A stretch of DNA of 64,000 nt from Lignipirellula cremea. Lineage in GTDB: Bacteria; Planctomycetota; Planctomycetia; Pirellulales; Pirellulaceae. Under the pieces are notes generated by a model. It had not been told where the DNA came from. It made no database searches and saw only the letters and a list, made by a program, of their open reading frames with translations. Positions 8,390-17,627 of this stretch are shown piece after piece (positions within the stretch are counted from its first letter, which is position 1; every line of letters starts with the position of its first letter). Location: contig NZ_CP036433.1 in NCBI RefSeq assembly GCF_007751035.1, positions 1,469,001 through 1,533,000 of the forward strand, given 5' to 3'. Both the position numbers and the translations under genes were made by a program.

Positions 8390-9301
8390 ATGTCGATCCC
8401 TTTTGAATGTCCGCATTGTCATTCCTGGACGCTGGTGGAAGAAGAGTTTATCGGCCAGTCCGGCGACTGCTTCACCTGCCGGAAACCGATCACGATCCCT
8501 GTGCCGCAGTTACACCAGCCGCTGACCAATCCGTCGGCCCGGCCTGGCCTGCGTCGCCAGGGACTGCTCCTGCTGGGCGGCGTGGTGCTGGCCGTTCTGC
8601 TCCTTACGGCCGGCGGAATCGCGTATCTGCTTGTTTCCGCCCAGGCGGCCTCGGCGCCGGGCGTGCTGGCGGCGCAACACGCCCAGACCCGGGCGAACTT
8701 TGAACGGATCGCCGCCGCCCTGGAAGCCTACCGCCTGGAGCATGGCGCCTATCCGCCGGCGTACTCCGTCGACGCGACCGGACAGCCGCTGCTCAGTTGG
8801 CGCGTGCTCATTTTGCCGTATCTGGGGTACGACAACATTTACCGGCAGTTCGCCCTGGACCAGCCGTTCGACGGCGACCAGAACCAGTGGCTGTCCAGCA
8901 ATCCGCCGGCCGAGTTCAGCGATCCCGATGACCTGGCCGGCGTCGGGGAAACGGCCTGCATGGCGGTGATCGGGCCCCGCACTTTGTTCAACGGCAACCG
9001 GCCCGTCAAAAGAGAAGAGATCACCGACCGGCTTGACCAAACGCTAGCGCTGATCGAAGTGCACGGGCATGGCGTGCTCTGGTCCCAGCCGATCGACCTG
9101 TCCGTGGACATGCTGGGCCAGGGCCTGACCGGACTGAACCTGGGCGAAGAGACTCGGCCTGTTCGCGGCGTGTACATCGCCACGGCCGACGGCAAAGCGC
9201 ACTACCTTTCCAGCAGTATCCCCGCGGACTATCTCCAGGCGCTCACCACTATCAACGGCGGCGAAGACGCTCCCCTGGCCGACTATACGGAAGCGGAGTA
9301 G
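8390..9301 (+). CDS. zinc-ribbon membrane protein with DUF1559-like domain
   Basis: The 303-residue protein opens with a small zinc ribbon (CPHC at 7-10 and CFTC at 27-30), followed by one membrane helix (about 57-83). The extracytoplasmic part has NFERIAAALEAYRLEHGAYP, LSWRVLILPYLGYDNIY and further text typical of DUF1559/prepilin-like planctomycetal proteins. DUF1559 proteins usually carry an N-terminal pilin leader. Here the leader is replaced by the zinc ribbon plus anchor, an arrangement that recurs in this phylum. Function is unknown. It follows the EF-hand gene by 30 bases on the same strand and may be cotranscribed. Confidence 0.75.
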   Translation: MSIPFECPHCHSWTLVEEEFIGQSGDCFTCRKPITIPVPQLHQPLTNPSARPGLRRQGLLLLGGVVLAVLLLTAGGIAYLLVSAQAASAPGVLAAQHAQTRANFERIAAALEAYRLEHGAYPPAYSVDATGQPLLSWRVLILPYLGYDNIYRQFALDQPFDGDQNQWLSSNPPAEFSDPDDLAGVGETACMAVIGPRTLFNGNRPVKREEITDRLDQTLALIEVHGHGVLWSQPIDLSVDMLGQGLTGLNLGEETRPVRGVYIATADGKAHYLSSSIPADYLQALTTINGGEDAPLADYTEAE

Positions 9302-9398
9302 CACGAAGTCCAGCTGGGGACGTAGTGCCCGAATCGTTGACCGCCTTTCCCGCAAAAGCAGTTACACGGCGGCAATGATTGCGGGTTGAAACGGAGCG

Positions 9399-10598
9399 AT
9401 GTGGCCGTTCTACCGCGTCCATTTCCTGACCGCCTGCTTTCCGTCCGCAGCAAAGACGTCGATGCCGAGTTCCGCCCCTCCTCCCCGCTTCAAGAGGTTC
9501 TGCTTGCGCTGCCAGGCGGATCTGCTGCATCCGCCGCAGGACAGTCCAGGCCCGTGCTGGAAGTGCGGCGAGCCGTTCGACCTCGAAGACCCGCATACCT
9601 GGGCGACCGAGCGCGTCTATGTCTGGTGGAAGTTCTGGCTGCCGTGCTTTCTGCTCGCGACGGGATCCGGCATCCTCAGCTATGCGATCTGCCTGCAGTT
9701 GGGCGATCTGGGGCTGGCCCTGTTTGTGGCCGTGCCGCTCAGCATCGGAACCGTGGTCGGTTACGGCGTGCCGGGCCATACCTGGGTGGTTGGCTGCCTG
9801 GGGTTTCTGGTGCTCGGCAGCGTGGTGGGCGGGCTGCTGGTGCTGGATTTAAGCGGCCTGTTTTGCGGGTTCATTCTGTTTGGCGTCTTCCTTATACCGG
9901 TGATCGCCGGCGTGTCGCTGGGACTGGTGCTGCGTTCCATCCTGACCGAAATCGTCCCCTGGAATCAGCGCTGGTTCTTCGACAAGCTCTGCCTGACCGG
10001 CATCCTGTTGTCGCCCTACGCGACCCAGGCGATTGAGAACGCTTTTCCCCGTCGGGAACAGATCGAAACAGTGCAAACGTCGCTCACGTTTCACGCCACG
10101 CCGGAAGAAGCCTGGAACGCGGTGATGTTCTATGAGGAAGTCACCCATGAACGGCCCTGGCTGCTGAAGCTGGCGCTCCCGCAGCCGCTGCGCAGCGTGG
10201 GCGACAAGTCCCGCGTCGGGGAGATTGTCACCTGCTATTATGATAAGGGCGTGCTGAAGAAGCGGATCAGCCGGCGGGTCGCGCAGCAGCGGCTGGAATT
10301 TGATGTCGTCGAACAGCATCTGCACTTTGAACGGGACGTCACCCTGCTGGACGGCGCGTTTGAAGTCGCGCCGGTCGACGGGCAATCAACGCAGGTGACG
10401 CTGACCACCCGGTATCGCCGGCAACTGTATCCGACCTGGTTGTGGAAACCGATTGAGCGGCGTGTCGTCCACACGCTGCACGAGCACGTTCTGGAAGGGA
10501 TGCGACGCCGGGCAGCGCGAACGCCGGACGACCGGTTGGACTCGATCGACACCCACCCTTACTCTCCGGTCCCCGATGCAGAACCTGCCCCCCTTTAA
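9399..10598 (+). CDS. zinc-ribbon polytopic membrane protein with SRPBCC-like C-terminal domain
   Basis: The 399-residue protein has a cysteine pair CLRC...CWKC (about 35-55) that should bind zinc. Four or five membrane helices follow (about 75-210). A soluble C-terminal part (about 220-380) starts SLTFHATPEEAWNAVMFYEEV and contains SVGDKSRVGEIVTC. That is how polyketide-cyclase/START (SRPBCC) domains open, so a lipid- or ligand-binding role is possible. The ATG at 9399 is preceded by GGAG 5 bases upstream, which favours it over the internal ATG at 9462. Its last 23 bases overlap the next gene, pointing to translational coupling. Confidence 0.65.
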   Translation: MWPFYRVHFLTACFPSAAKTSMPSSAPPPRFKRFCLRCQADLLHPPQDSPGPCWKCGEPFDLEDPHTWATERVYVWWKFWLPCFLLATGSGILSYAICLQLGDLGLALFVAVPLSIGTVVGYGVPGHTWVVGCLGFLVLGSVVGGLLVLDLSGLFCGFILFGVFLIPVIAGVSLGLVLRSILTEIVPWNQRWFFDKLCLTGILLSPYATQAIENAFPRREQIETVQTSLTFHATPEEAWNAVMFYEEVTHERPWLLKLALPQPLRSVGDKSRVGEIVTCYYDKGVLKKRISRRVAQQRLEFDVVEQHLHFERDVTLLDGAFEVAPVDGQSTQVTLTTRYRRQLYPTWLWKPIERRVVHTLHEHVLEGMRRRAARTPDDRLDSIDTHPYSPVPDAEPAPL

Positions 10599-10926
10599 GA
10601 CACCCCCGGCCCGCAGTCGGCAATTCGGCTTGCGCGGTCTGCTGCTGCTCATCACCGGATTGTGCCTTTTTCTGGCGGTGATCAGCGCGCTGGGGCTGCC
10701 TCCGGGAGACCTGCTGCGCGCGGTGCTGCTGACGGTCGGGATCGTCTGCATCACGATCGGGCTGGTAGAAATGTTCCGCCGCTTTCGCGGACGGCATCGA
10801 GGGGACGAGCTACTCTGGCAACCGCACCGAGACCGGATGCTGCCGCCACGCCCTGCCTCCGAAGTGGACGCGCCGGAACCGGGAAGCCCGCCAGGCGATC
10901 CGCCTGAATTCGACCAGGGCGCATAA
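10576..10926 (+). CDS. small two-helix membrane protein, function unknown
   Basis: Beginning at ATG 10576, inside the end of the preceding gene, this encodes 116 residues. Two membrane helices (about 22-40 and 45-63, LLLLITGLCLFLAVISAL and VLLTVGIVCITIGLVEMF) are followed by a proline-rich cytoplasmic tail (DRMLPPRPASEVDAPEPG). I do not recognise a family. The overlap with the SRPBCC-like gene suggests the two membrane proteins are made together. Its stop codon lies at the edge of the opposite-strand terminator. Confidence 0.6.
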   Translation: MQNLPPFKTPPARSRQFGLRGLLLLITGLCLFLAVISALGLPPGDLLRAVLLTVGIVCITIGLVEMFRRFRGRHRGDELLWQPHRDRMLPPRPASEVDAPEPGSPPGDPPEFDQGA

Positions 10927-10966
10927 AAAAACAGACCGCCACGGATATCAAATCCGCGCGGTCTGT
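10925..10966 (-). terminator. rho-independent terminator of the DUF1328 gene
   Basis: On the minus strand ACAGACCGC (10966-10958) pairs with GCGGTCTGT (10939-10931), with an inner stem CGGAT/ATCCG, and is followed at once by seven T. It begins about 29 bases after the stop codon of the small DUF1328 gene. Stem, spacing and T-run are textbook. Confidence 0.85.
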
Positions 10967-10994
10967 GGGTCTGTGTATCGAGTGGGATACGTCA

Positions 10995-11168
10995 CTAAGC
11001 AACGGGCCTGCCAGTCAGGGCGCCGGCGACCGCAGAGATCACGAACAGCACCAGGAACACGACGAACAGAACGTAGGCGATGCTTGAGAAGCCAGCGGCG
11101 ATTCCCGAAAAGCCAAGGAGGCCGAGGAGCAGAGCCATCACGATGAAAAAGAGAGCGAGGCGTAACAT
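10995..11168 (-). CDS. DUF1328 (YtjA-like) small membrane protein
   Basis: This is a 57-residue protein, MLRLALFFIVMALL... ending ALTGRPVA, with two membrane helices (about 4-25 and 29-50). The pattern LGLLGFSGIAAGFSSIAYVLF is that of DUF1328 proteins such as E. coli YtjA, small inner-membrane proteins often linked to stress conditions in other bacteria. The start has GGAG 8 bases upstream. The gene has its own terminator and a structured leader with a long inverted repeat (11211-11281), so it is probably a single-gene unit. The function of the family is not established. Confidence 0.9.
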   Translation of the reverse strand: MLRLALFFIVMALLLGLLGFSGIAAGFSSIAYVLFVVFLVLFVISAVAGALTGRPVA

Positions 11169-11534
11169 GTCATTCTCCAGATTGAGTAGTGAAGTTGCTT
11201 CATCAACCCCTCCGACCCCAAGGCGTTGACTAACCAGGTGAGGGAACCCGTTAAGTTGTCAATCGAACGCCCCGGGGTCGGAAGGGCGAGTGTTTTACAG
11301 AGGAGGTAACAAAGCACTTCGCGCGCCAAACGTCGACAATCGGGAAAAGTTCTTGTTTTTCCCGTAAATACGGCCGTTTCCCGCCTTAGTCCGCCCCTCA
11401 GGGAAGTTCCGACAAGCGGCCAAGCCGGTCGTCCGGCGGTCAGCGTGGTGCAGAACGAGTGGTCAAGGTCCTGCTTTACCTGATAGATTGAAAGGAACAG
11501 GTAAAAGCAGCCGCCGTTTCCGGGAATCCATGTG
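11169..11534. other. divergent intergenic region with long inverted repeat
   Basis: This spacer separates the DUF1328 gene and the oxidoreductase at 11535. An imperfect inverted repeat pairs CCGACCCC..GGCGTTGAC (11212-11230) with GTCAATCGAACGCC..GGGGTCGG (11258-11281). It lies 45-110 bases upstream of the DUF1328 start, in its likely 5' leader or operator. I cannot tell a transcription-factor site from an RNA hairpin by sequence alone. No gene is visible. Confidence 0.5.
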
Positions 11535-12833
11535 ATGAGTGATCGAGGTTCGCCAGCCAGCCTGACCCGCCGCGACTGGCTGGCGGGAACGACGCTCGCG
11601 GCCGTCGGTTTCTGGAGCTTCCCCACTCCAGCCCGGGCGGCGACTCCGATGACCCGCTTGAACCTGGGGCAGATCGGCGTTGGCAATCGCGGCTTCAACA
11701 ACCTCGCGGAGCTGGTCGGCGAACAGACGACCGCCTTGTGCGATGTCGATGCAAAGTTCCTGGCCCGGTCCGCCGAAGTACATCCCGACGCCCGCAAGTA
11801 TCGCGACTTCCGCGAGCTGCTGGCCCAGCCTGGTCTCGATGCGGTGGCGATCAGCACGCCCGATCACACACACGCCCCGGCCGCCGTCGCTGCGCTCCGC
11901 CAGGGGCTGCATGTTTACTGTGAGAAACCGCTGGCCCATACGATCGCCTCGACCCGGCGCCTGGCCCGCCTGGCGAAGGAGCAGGGCGTCGTCACGCAGA
12001 TGGGGAACCAGCATCATGCCAGCGAAGGCTATCGCCAGGCCGTGGCCTGGCTGCGGTCGGGCGTGATCGGTCCGGTGGCGGAAGTGCATGCCTGGACCAG
12101 TCGTCCTTTATGGCCGCAAGGCGTGCCGCGTCCGCCGGCGAAGCCCGTTCCGCCGACGCTGGACTGGGACCTGTGGCTGGGTCCTGCGCCGCCGCGACCT
12201 TATGCCGACGGCTATCATCCTTATGACTGGCGCGGCTTCTGGGATTTCGGCAGCGGCGCGCTGGGCGACATGGGACCGCATCTGTTGGATCCGGTCGTCA
12301 GCGGCTTGCGGCTGCAGTTGCCCACGCACATTTCGGCCGAGAGCACGCCCGTCACCGCCGAATCGCCGCCTCGGTCGAGCACGGTGCGTTATCAGTTTCC
12401 CGCGGCCGCAGACCGCGGGCCCGTGTCGCTCACCTGGTACGATGGCGGCCGTTATCCGGGCCAGGAGATCACCACCGTCAAACGCCCGCCGGACAGCGGC
12501 GTCATGCTGCTGGGCGAACGGGCCCGGCTGTTCATCCCCGTGCTGGGCGGAACGCCGCGGATCGTTCCGCACCCGGGGAAGGAGAAAGGCGTCCCGCCCG
12601 AGGTTCCTCTCGAGCCGATCAACCACCAGCAACAATGGGCCGACGCCTGCCGGGGCCAGACCCAGGCCGCCAGCAGCTTCGCCTATGGAGCGTTGCTGAC
12701 CGAGATCAGCCTGCTGGGCAATCTGGCGCTCCGCGTCGGCCAGCCGATAAACTGGGACGCCGCCGCCATGCGGGCGCGTGACTGTCCGGCCGCCGCGCAG
12801 TACATTGGCGCCGCCGACGAAACATCAAAGTGA
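11535..12833 (+). CDS. Gfo/Idh/MocA-family oxidoreductase with Tat signal
   Basis: The 432-residue protein carries an N-terminal twin-arginine signal ([17 protein letters not shown]) and so is probably exported folded. The NAD(P)-binding Rossmann part follows ([11 protein letters not shown], about 50; [15 protein letters not shown], about 115), with the conserved EKPL motif of the family. The C-terminal half contains [20 protein letters not shown], as in planctomycetal sugar-derivative dehydrogenases. Substrate and direction are unknown; sugars, inositols or their oxo derivatives are usual. An in-frame GTG lies at 11532 just before the ATG. It is followed 19 bases later by a dioxygenase gene, probably one operon. 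Confidence 0.88.
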   Translation: MSDRGSPASLTRRDWLAGTTLAAVGFWSFPTPARAATPMTRLNLGQIGVGNRGFNNLAELVGEQTTALCDVDAKFLARSAEVHPDARKYRDFRELLAQPGLDAVAISTPDHTHAPAAVAALRQGLHVYCEKPLAHTIASTRRLARLAKEQGVVTQMGNQHHASEGYRQAVAWLRSGVIGPVAEVHAWTSRPLWPQGVPRPPAKPVPPTLDWDLWLGPAPPRPYADGYHPYDWRGFWDFGSGALGDMGPHLLDPVVSGLRLQLPTHISAESTPVTAESPPRSSTVRYQFPAAADRGPVSLTWYDGGRYPGQEITTVKRPPDSGVMLLGERARLFIPVLGGTPRIVPHPGKEKGVPPEVPLEPINHQQQWADACRGQTQAASSFAYGALLTEISLLGNLALRVGQPINWDAAAMRARDCPAAAQYIGAADETSK

Positions 12834-12852
12834 AACCGGGAGATCAACGCCC

Positions 12853-13713
12853 ATGGCGGAAGCTGTATCTGACTCAACTCCATTCTTTTCCGACGACCAG
12901 CTCGCCCAGTTCCAGCGCGACGGCTTCCTGCTGGTGAAGCAGCTGTTGGACGCCGAAGAAACCTCCCTGCTGCAGCAAACGGTTCGCGCCGACCAGCGGA
13001 TGCGGGAGCACGCGATGGATGTCAAAGACACCGCCGGCCGCCGCACCAATCTCACGCTCTGGAACCATCCCGGCGACGATATCTACGGCGCCATTGCCCG
13101 CTCCGAACGGATCGCCGGCGCCTTGGAGCAACTGCTGGGGGACGAAGTCTACCACTACCATTCCAAGCTGAGCGCGAAGGAGCCGCGCGTGGGCGGCGCC
13201 TGGGAGTGGCACCAGGATTATGGCTACTGGTACAACAACGGCTGCCTGTTCCCCGACATGGCCAGCCTGTTCATCGCCATCGATCCCAACACCCGCGAGA
13301 ACGGCTGCATGCAAGTGCTGACCGGCTCGCACCATCTGGGCCGCATCGAGCACGGCCGTTTCGGCGAGCAGACCGGCGCCGATCCCGAACGGGTCGCCGT
13401 GGCGAAAGAACGCTTGCCGCTGGTCTATTGCACCATGGACCCAGGCGACGGCCTGTTCTTCCACAGCAACCTGCTGCACGCGTCCGACGCCAACCTCAGC
13501 GAGCACGCCCGCTGGAGCCTGCTCTGCTGTTACAACACACGCACCAACAACCCGTACAAAGAATCGCACCACCCCCGTTACACGCCGCTCAAGAAACTCC
13601 CCCACACCGCCATCCGCACCGCCGGCCTGGCCGGAGCCCAAGCCGGCCAGAAGTTTCTGAAACAGGAAGAAGACCGGACGACCAGCACTCGTCGGGAAAC
13701 AACCAGCGAGTAA
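12853..13713 (+). CDS. phytanoyl-CoA dioxygenase (PhyH) family protein
   Basis: The 286-residue protein shows the iron-binding facial triad of 2-oxoglutarate oxygenases: WHQDYGYW gives His120 and Asp122, and [10 protein letters not shown] gives His209. Arg220 in SEHARWS fits the co-substrate carboxylate contact. PhyH-family enzymes hydroxylate small molecules using Fe(II), O2 and 2-oxoglutarate in the cytoplasm; the substrate here is not known. The start ATG 12853 is preceded by GGGAG about 9 bases upstream. It is encoded right after the Gfo/Idh/MocA gene, a pairing that recurs in planctomycetes and suggests both act on the same sugar-like metabolite (inference). Confidence 0.87.
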   Translation: MAEAVSDSTPFFSDDQLAQFQRDGFLLVKQLLDAEETSLLQQTVRADQRMREHAMDVKDTAGRRTNLTLWNHPGDDIYGAIARSERIAGALEQLLGDEVYHYHSKLSAKEPRVGGAWEWHQDYGYWYNNGCLFPDMASLFIAIDPNTRENGCMQVLTGSHHLGRIEHGRFGEQTGADPERVAVAKERLPLVYCTMDPGDGLFFHSNLLHASDANLSEHARWSLLCCYNTRTNNPYKESHHPRYTPLKKLPHTAIRTAGLAGAQAGQKFLKQEEDRTTSTRRETTSE

Positions 13714-13804
13714 CAGCCGGACGATGGTTGGCTAAGGCGAGGGCGTTTCCAGCGAGATAGCATCGCGGGCCAGCCCTGGGAAGGAAACGCGTGGTTGTCC
13801 GACG

Positions 13805-14896
13805 CTATTGCTCCCTCTTTTCGGTCAAAATCGGTGACAGGAGAAACACGGTTTCCTTTCCATCCCGTTTTCCGAAGCCAACAATTTGCCCACGATTGTT
13901 AAGGGACACGGCCGAATGAAAGAGCCATTTTTCGTCCGTCTTTACCAGTTCGTCCAGCCGATAGACTTCGTCGTCAATCCACAAGCACGCAACCGACGCG
14001 ACAGGTGTAGTGCAAGTTCCAACGACCCACCCGTCATCATTTATGTCATAAGCACTCGACTGCTGGACAGCCCTTTTGTGCTTCTCCAGAAAGTAGATGA
14101 ATTCGTCCAAGCGATTTTTGGGCAAATCGGGAAGTTCAGCAAAAACCTTTTCGGCAATGATGCAGGCCTGATAATGGCCGGCCGCAGTGCTAGAACCAAC
14201 CACAACTCCATGAGGGTTGATCGCTTTTGGCCTCATAGATCGAAAGCGGTTCCACTTGTCGTTATCGATCAAGGGAATGGTGTTACCACTCAGGTCCGCC
14301 TGACAAAGCCGATAACCTTTGGAATAGGCGCTCCAGCCTACGATTTTTCCTGTAGCGCTGATAACGAAAGCCCAGGAAGCGATGTCGCCCTCCAAAGGTT
14401 TCACCAAGGTGGTTCGTCCATGTTCCCAGACAGCACCGTTCTGGTGGCCGTCTTCACGGTCAATGATTCCCACGACGACACCCGAGTTAGCGATGGCGGT
14501 AGCCAACGGCAACTCGCCAGCCTTGGATAGGAAGGTTAACTTTTCATCCGCATACAGGACCACCCGACTCTTGTTTTCGCCAATGGCCGTTCCCACCACC
14601 ACGTTTTTATCGTTAACATCCGCGAAGAACAGGTGGGTAAAACCGTCCGGTGGGGGAACAATCGTGGTCTTTCCCTCCCGAGTAATGAAGGCCGAATGTA
14701 CCAATGTATCTCTCGGCACACAGTCGCCAACAATCACACCACTCTCATTAATTGCCTTGGGGTCCAGCAAGTCTTCCGCGGAGCCTATCTCCTCGATCGT
14801 ATAAGCCGGCGGAACTGCTGATGACAGTCGCGGCGCGACGGCAAATAACAGGACCACTAGAACACTCCGACAAAGAACGTGGCGCGATGCAATCAT
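13805..14896 (-). CDS. secreted HAF-repeat protein
   Basis: The 363-residue protein has a signal peptide (SVLVVLLFAVAPRLSSA). At least six repeats follow with the pattern A-I-N-x-x-G-x-V-V-G: AINESGVIVGD, VNDKNVVVGT, IANSGVVVGI, ISATGKIVGW, INPHGVVVGS, INDDGWVVGT and LNNRGQIVGF. This is the HAF extracellular repeat found in predicted surface or secreted beta-propeller-like proteins. Each repeat is often followed by A-x-x-W/Y. Role unknown. GC content and codon choice are visibly lower than in the neighbours (for example GAA, AAT and TCG mixes), so it may have been acquired. It ends convergently with the PhyH gene. Confidence 0.8.
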   Translation of the reverse strand: MIASRHVLCRSVLVVLLFAVAPRLSSAVPPAYTIEEIGSAEDLLDPKAINESGVIVGDCVPRDTLVHSAFITREGKTTIVPPPDGFTHLFFADVNDKNVVVGTAIGENKSRVVLYADEKLTFLSKAGELPLATAIANSGVVVGIIDREDGHQNGAVWEHGRTTLVKPLEGDIASWAFVISATGKIVGWSAYSKGYRLCQADLSGNTIPLIDNDKWNRFRSMRPKAINPHGVVVGSSTAAGHYQACIIAEKVFAELPDLPKNRLDEFIYFLEKHKRAVQQSSAYDINDDGWVVGTCTTPVASVACLWIDDEVYRLDELVKTDEKWLFHSAVSLNNRGQIVGFGKRDGKETVFLLSPILTEKREQ

Positions 14897-15186
14897 GGCA
14901 GTCTTTCAAGGGTTAAAGTCAGGTCCCCGGCAAGGTCAAAAGAAGAACGCGGCAAGCGGCGCCAGGAAGATTTTAACAACCGCCGGACTGGCAAACAGCT
15001 TTTCCCTTGTTATTCGTGCGAGTCTCACGGACGTCTCATGCCACCCACTCGGTCCCTGGACGCGCCATCCTGTCGGGAGACGACGACCGGCCGTTTCTTC
15101 GCTCTTGCCGCTTCGCCCTGGTAGACTCCACGCTCCAACGCTGTGCCAGCCAGCAGTTCATGTTGACGAATGAGAAAGGGAAACCA

Positions 15187-16287
15187 ATGCTCGACCCGCC
15201 GCTCAATTACCTGCCGCGGATGCCGCGGCAGAAAGACGTGCCGATTGGCTGTATTGGCGCGGGCTTTATTATGGCCGATTGCCATTTGCCGGCGTATCGG
15301 CGGGCCGGGTTTCGGCCGCGGGCGATTGCCTCGCGGAGTCGGGCAAGCGCCGAAAAGGCGGCAGGGTCCGATGGGCAGATGCGGGTTTATGATACGTGTG
15401 CGGAGCTGCTGGCGGATCGAGAGCTGCAGGTGATCGACCTTGCCGTGCCGCCGGATGTGCAGCTGGAAATGGTGCGGGAGATCGTAAGGCATCGGCATAT
15501 TCGCGGTTTGCTGGCGCAGAAACCGCTGGGGGTGGATTACGCGCAGGCGAAAGAGATCGTCGAGTTGTGCGAACAGGCCGGGATTGTGCTGGCCGTGAAC
15601 CAGAACATGCGCTGGGACCATTCGATTCGCGGCTGCAGGGATCTGCTCGACCGGGGTTTGCTGGGCGATCCGGTCTTTGCCAGCATCGACATGCGGGCCG
15701 TGCCGCACTGGATGCCCTGGCAGGAACGGCTGGGCTGGGTCACGCTGCGGATCATGTCGATCCATCACCTGGATGCGTTTCGCTTTCTCTTTGGCGATCC
15801 GCGGCGGGTCTTCGCCAGTGTTCGCAGCGATCCGCGTACGGCGAAAAAGTTCCCGCATGAAGACGGCGTCTGTTTGTACATCCTGGAGTATGACAGCGGC
15901 CTGCGGGCGTCCAGCTGGGATGATGTCTGGGCGGGGCCCGAGATCGAAGGCGCCGAGGCGGACATCGGCATTCGCTGGCGGTTAGAAGGTACCGAGGGCC
16001 TGGCCCGCGGGACGATCGGCTGGCCCAAGTACCCGGCCCGCACGCCCAGCACGCTCGACTTCGCCAGTACGCTCCTGCCGGGCGGATGGCGGCAGCCGCG
16101 CTGGGAGGAAGCCTGGTTCCCCGACGCTTTTTCCGGTCCGATGGCCGCCTTGCTGTGCGCTTTGGAGGACGGCGTCGAGCCGGAAATCAGCGGCCGCGAC
16201 AATTTGAAAACAATGGCGCTGGTCGACGCCTGTTATCTGTCGGCCCGCGAACACCGGGCCGTCGAGATCGCAGAGCTGCTGGTTTAG
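15187..16287 (+). CDS. Gfo/Idh/MocA-family oxidoreductase (cytoplasmic)
   Basis: The 366-residue protein starts with a short tail and then the dinucleotide-binding motif IGCIGAGFIMADCHLPAY. VIDLAVPPDVQLEMV and the shortened LAQKPLGVDY, which stands where other members have EKP, confirm the family. RIMSIHHLDAFRFLFGDP belongs to the C-terminal domain. No signal peptide is present, unlike the paralogue at 11535. It should act on a sugar or cyclitol derivative with NAD(P). I chose ATG 15187, preceded by AAAGGGA at a suitable distance. ATG 15160 is also in frame and cannot be excluded. Confidence 0.85.
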   Translation: MLDPPLNYLPRMPRQKDVPIGCIGAGFIMADCHLPAYRRAGFRPRAIASRSRASAEKAAGSDGQMRVYDTCAELLADRELQVIDLAVPPDVQLEMVREIVRHRHIRGLLAQKPLGVDYAQAKEIVELCEQAGIVLAVNQNMRWDHSIRGCRDLLDRGLLGDPVFASIDMRAVPHWMPWQERLGWVTLRIMSIHHLDAFRFLFGDPRRVFASVRSDPRTAKKFPHEDGVCLYILEYDSGLRASSWDDVWAGPEIEGAEADIGIRWRLEGTEGLARGTIGWPKYPARTPSTLDFASTLLPGGWRQPRWEEAWFPDAFSGPMAALLCALEDGVEPEISGRDNLKTMALVDACYLSAREHRAVEIAELLV

Positions 16288-16315
16288 GCGGCCTGCGTTT
16301 CCGTTTTCGCTCTCC

Positions 16316-17284
16316 TTATAACGCGGCCGGGTCGAGCATGTCGTCGAGCTGGATCTGGGCCGCCATTTCGTGGAGTTTTTTCAGGGCCCTTTCGGCCAGC
16401 TGCCGGATCCGTTCCTTGGAAATGCCGTACTCATCGGCCAGCGACTGGAAGGTTTGCACCGTGGGCGTGGCTCCCAGGGCGAAGCGGCCTTCGATGATAT
16501 GCCGTTCCCGCTGATCGAGTTTCTCCAGCAGCCCGGTCAACTGGGAGCCGGCCCATTCCCGCCGGGCCTGCGACAGGGCGGAGCAATCGGCGTCCGCCGG
16601 CGCGTCAATCTGGGCCGGTTCCAGCGGGGCGAAGCGCGACTCCCGTTTCCGGTCGTCGGTCATTTTTCGCAGCGTGTTGCCGACAATCGCCCGATAGGCG
16701 TACGTGCTGAACCGGAAGCCGCGGGTGTAGTCGAATTTCTCGGCCGCTTTGAGCAGGGAAGCGGCCCCGTCGCTCAGCAAATCGTCAAACGAGAGTCGGG
16801 GCGTGGCGAACTTTTTCACGATCGAAATGACCAGCCGCAGGTTGGCGCTGAGGATCTCGTTCCGCGCCGTTTCTCCCATCCTCAGCAGCCGTTCGATCCG
16901 CTCCATCAGGGACACATCGGGAAGTTCGCTATCGAGCTGCTCGCGCAGCAGTGCGGCCTGAAACTTGCAGAAGTTCATCTGGCGGAACAGCTCCCGTTCC
17001 CGCTCCGGCGAGAGCAGGTGGCCGGCGCACATCTGCTGTAAATAGACCGGCAACTCCCGCAGGGCGGCTGGCGAGGGGGCCGTCCGCCAGGGGCCGACCG
17101 GCGGCTCAAAAGCCATTTCTTCGGTCAGCTCGGCGAACTCTTCACTGGGAATGAAGTCGATTTCCCGCTGCAGAATTCGTTCAGCTCGTTCACGCAGCTG
17201 GGCTCGGGCCGCCAGCGAATCCTTTCGCTGTTTTGTAGCGTAACTCTTTTTAGAAACGCGACTTAATGTTGATGTACCGCACAT
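16316..17284 (-). CDS. sigma-70 family RNA polymerase sigma factor
   Basis: The 322-residue protein has a region 1.2-like segment (LPVYLQQMCAGHLLSPEREREL, about 79-100). Region 2 runs about 139-210, with ILSANLRLVISIVKKFA and FDYTRGFRFSTYAYRAIVGN (core binding and -10 recognition). Region 4 (about 250-308) has the helix-turn-helix SLADEYGISKERIRQLAERA for -35 recognition. The linker between regions 2 and 4 is short, so a full region 3 seems missing; this is an alternative rather than primary sigma factor. The start ATG 17284 has AGGA upstream; an in-frame ATG 17305 is possible. It is divergent from the ARPP-1-like gene. Confidence 0.9.
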   Translation of the reverse strand: MCGTSTLSRVSKKSYATKQRKDSLAARAQLRERAERILQREIDFIPSEEFAELTEEMAFEPPVGPWRTAPSPAALRELPVYLQQMCAGHLLSPERERELFRQMNFCKFQAALLREQLDSELPDVSLMERIERLLRMGETARNEILSANLRLVISIVKKFATPRLSFDDLLSDGAASLLKAAEKFDYTRGFRFSTYAYRAIVGNTLRKMTDDRKRESRFAPLEPAQIDAPADADCSALSQARREWAGSQLTGLLEKLDQRERHIIEGRFALGATPTVQTFQSLADEYGISKERIRQLAERALKKLHEMAAQIQLDDMLDPAAL

Positions 17285-17627
17285 GCCCTGTTCCTTTCGT
17301 CGCATCAATTTGAGGCGTAGGGGTTAAAATTCGTTCAAAACGTTCACCTCCAGATTACCGCAGCCGGGGCATTCAGGCAACCGTTTTTCTCGACGGAATT
17401 TGCAGGTCGCAGGGGGTAATGCCGGTTGAGTGCAGGCAGAGTCGACTTTCCGTGCGGCTTCTGGCCGGCGGGGGAGAACTGTCTTGTTGCTTGTCGTCCT
17501 TCTTTTCAGGCGGTTTCCGTCGCTTCCCTTGCCTGCTCGAAACTCGCGTAAAGAATTATCCCTGCGTGAAGGGGCAGCCGAACGCTATTCCGCGCTTCCA
17601 GTACGGACTCTCTGTGGGAGGGAATCA
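17285..17627. other. divergent intergenic region
   Basis: This 343-base spacer lies between the sigma factor gene and the ARPP-1-like gene and should contain both promoters. I find no strong -35/-10 pair. The sigma-gene side has an AT-rich TTAAAATTCG stretch near 17324. A GGGAGGG ribosome binding site sits 8 bases before the ATG at 17628. No further gene is supported. Confidence 0.4.
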
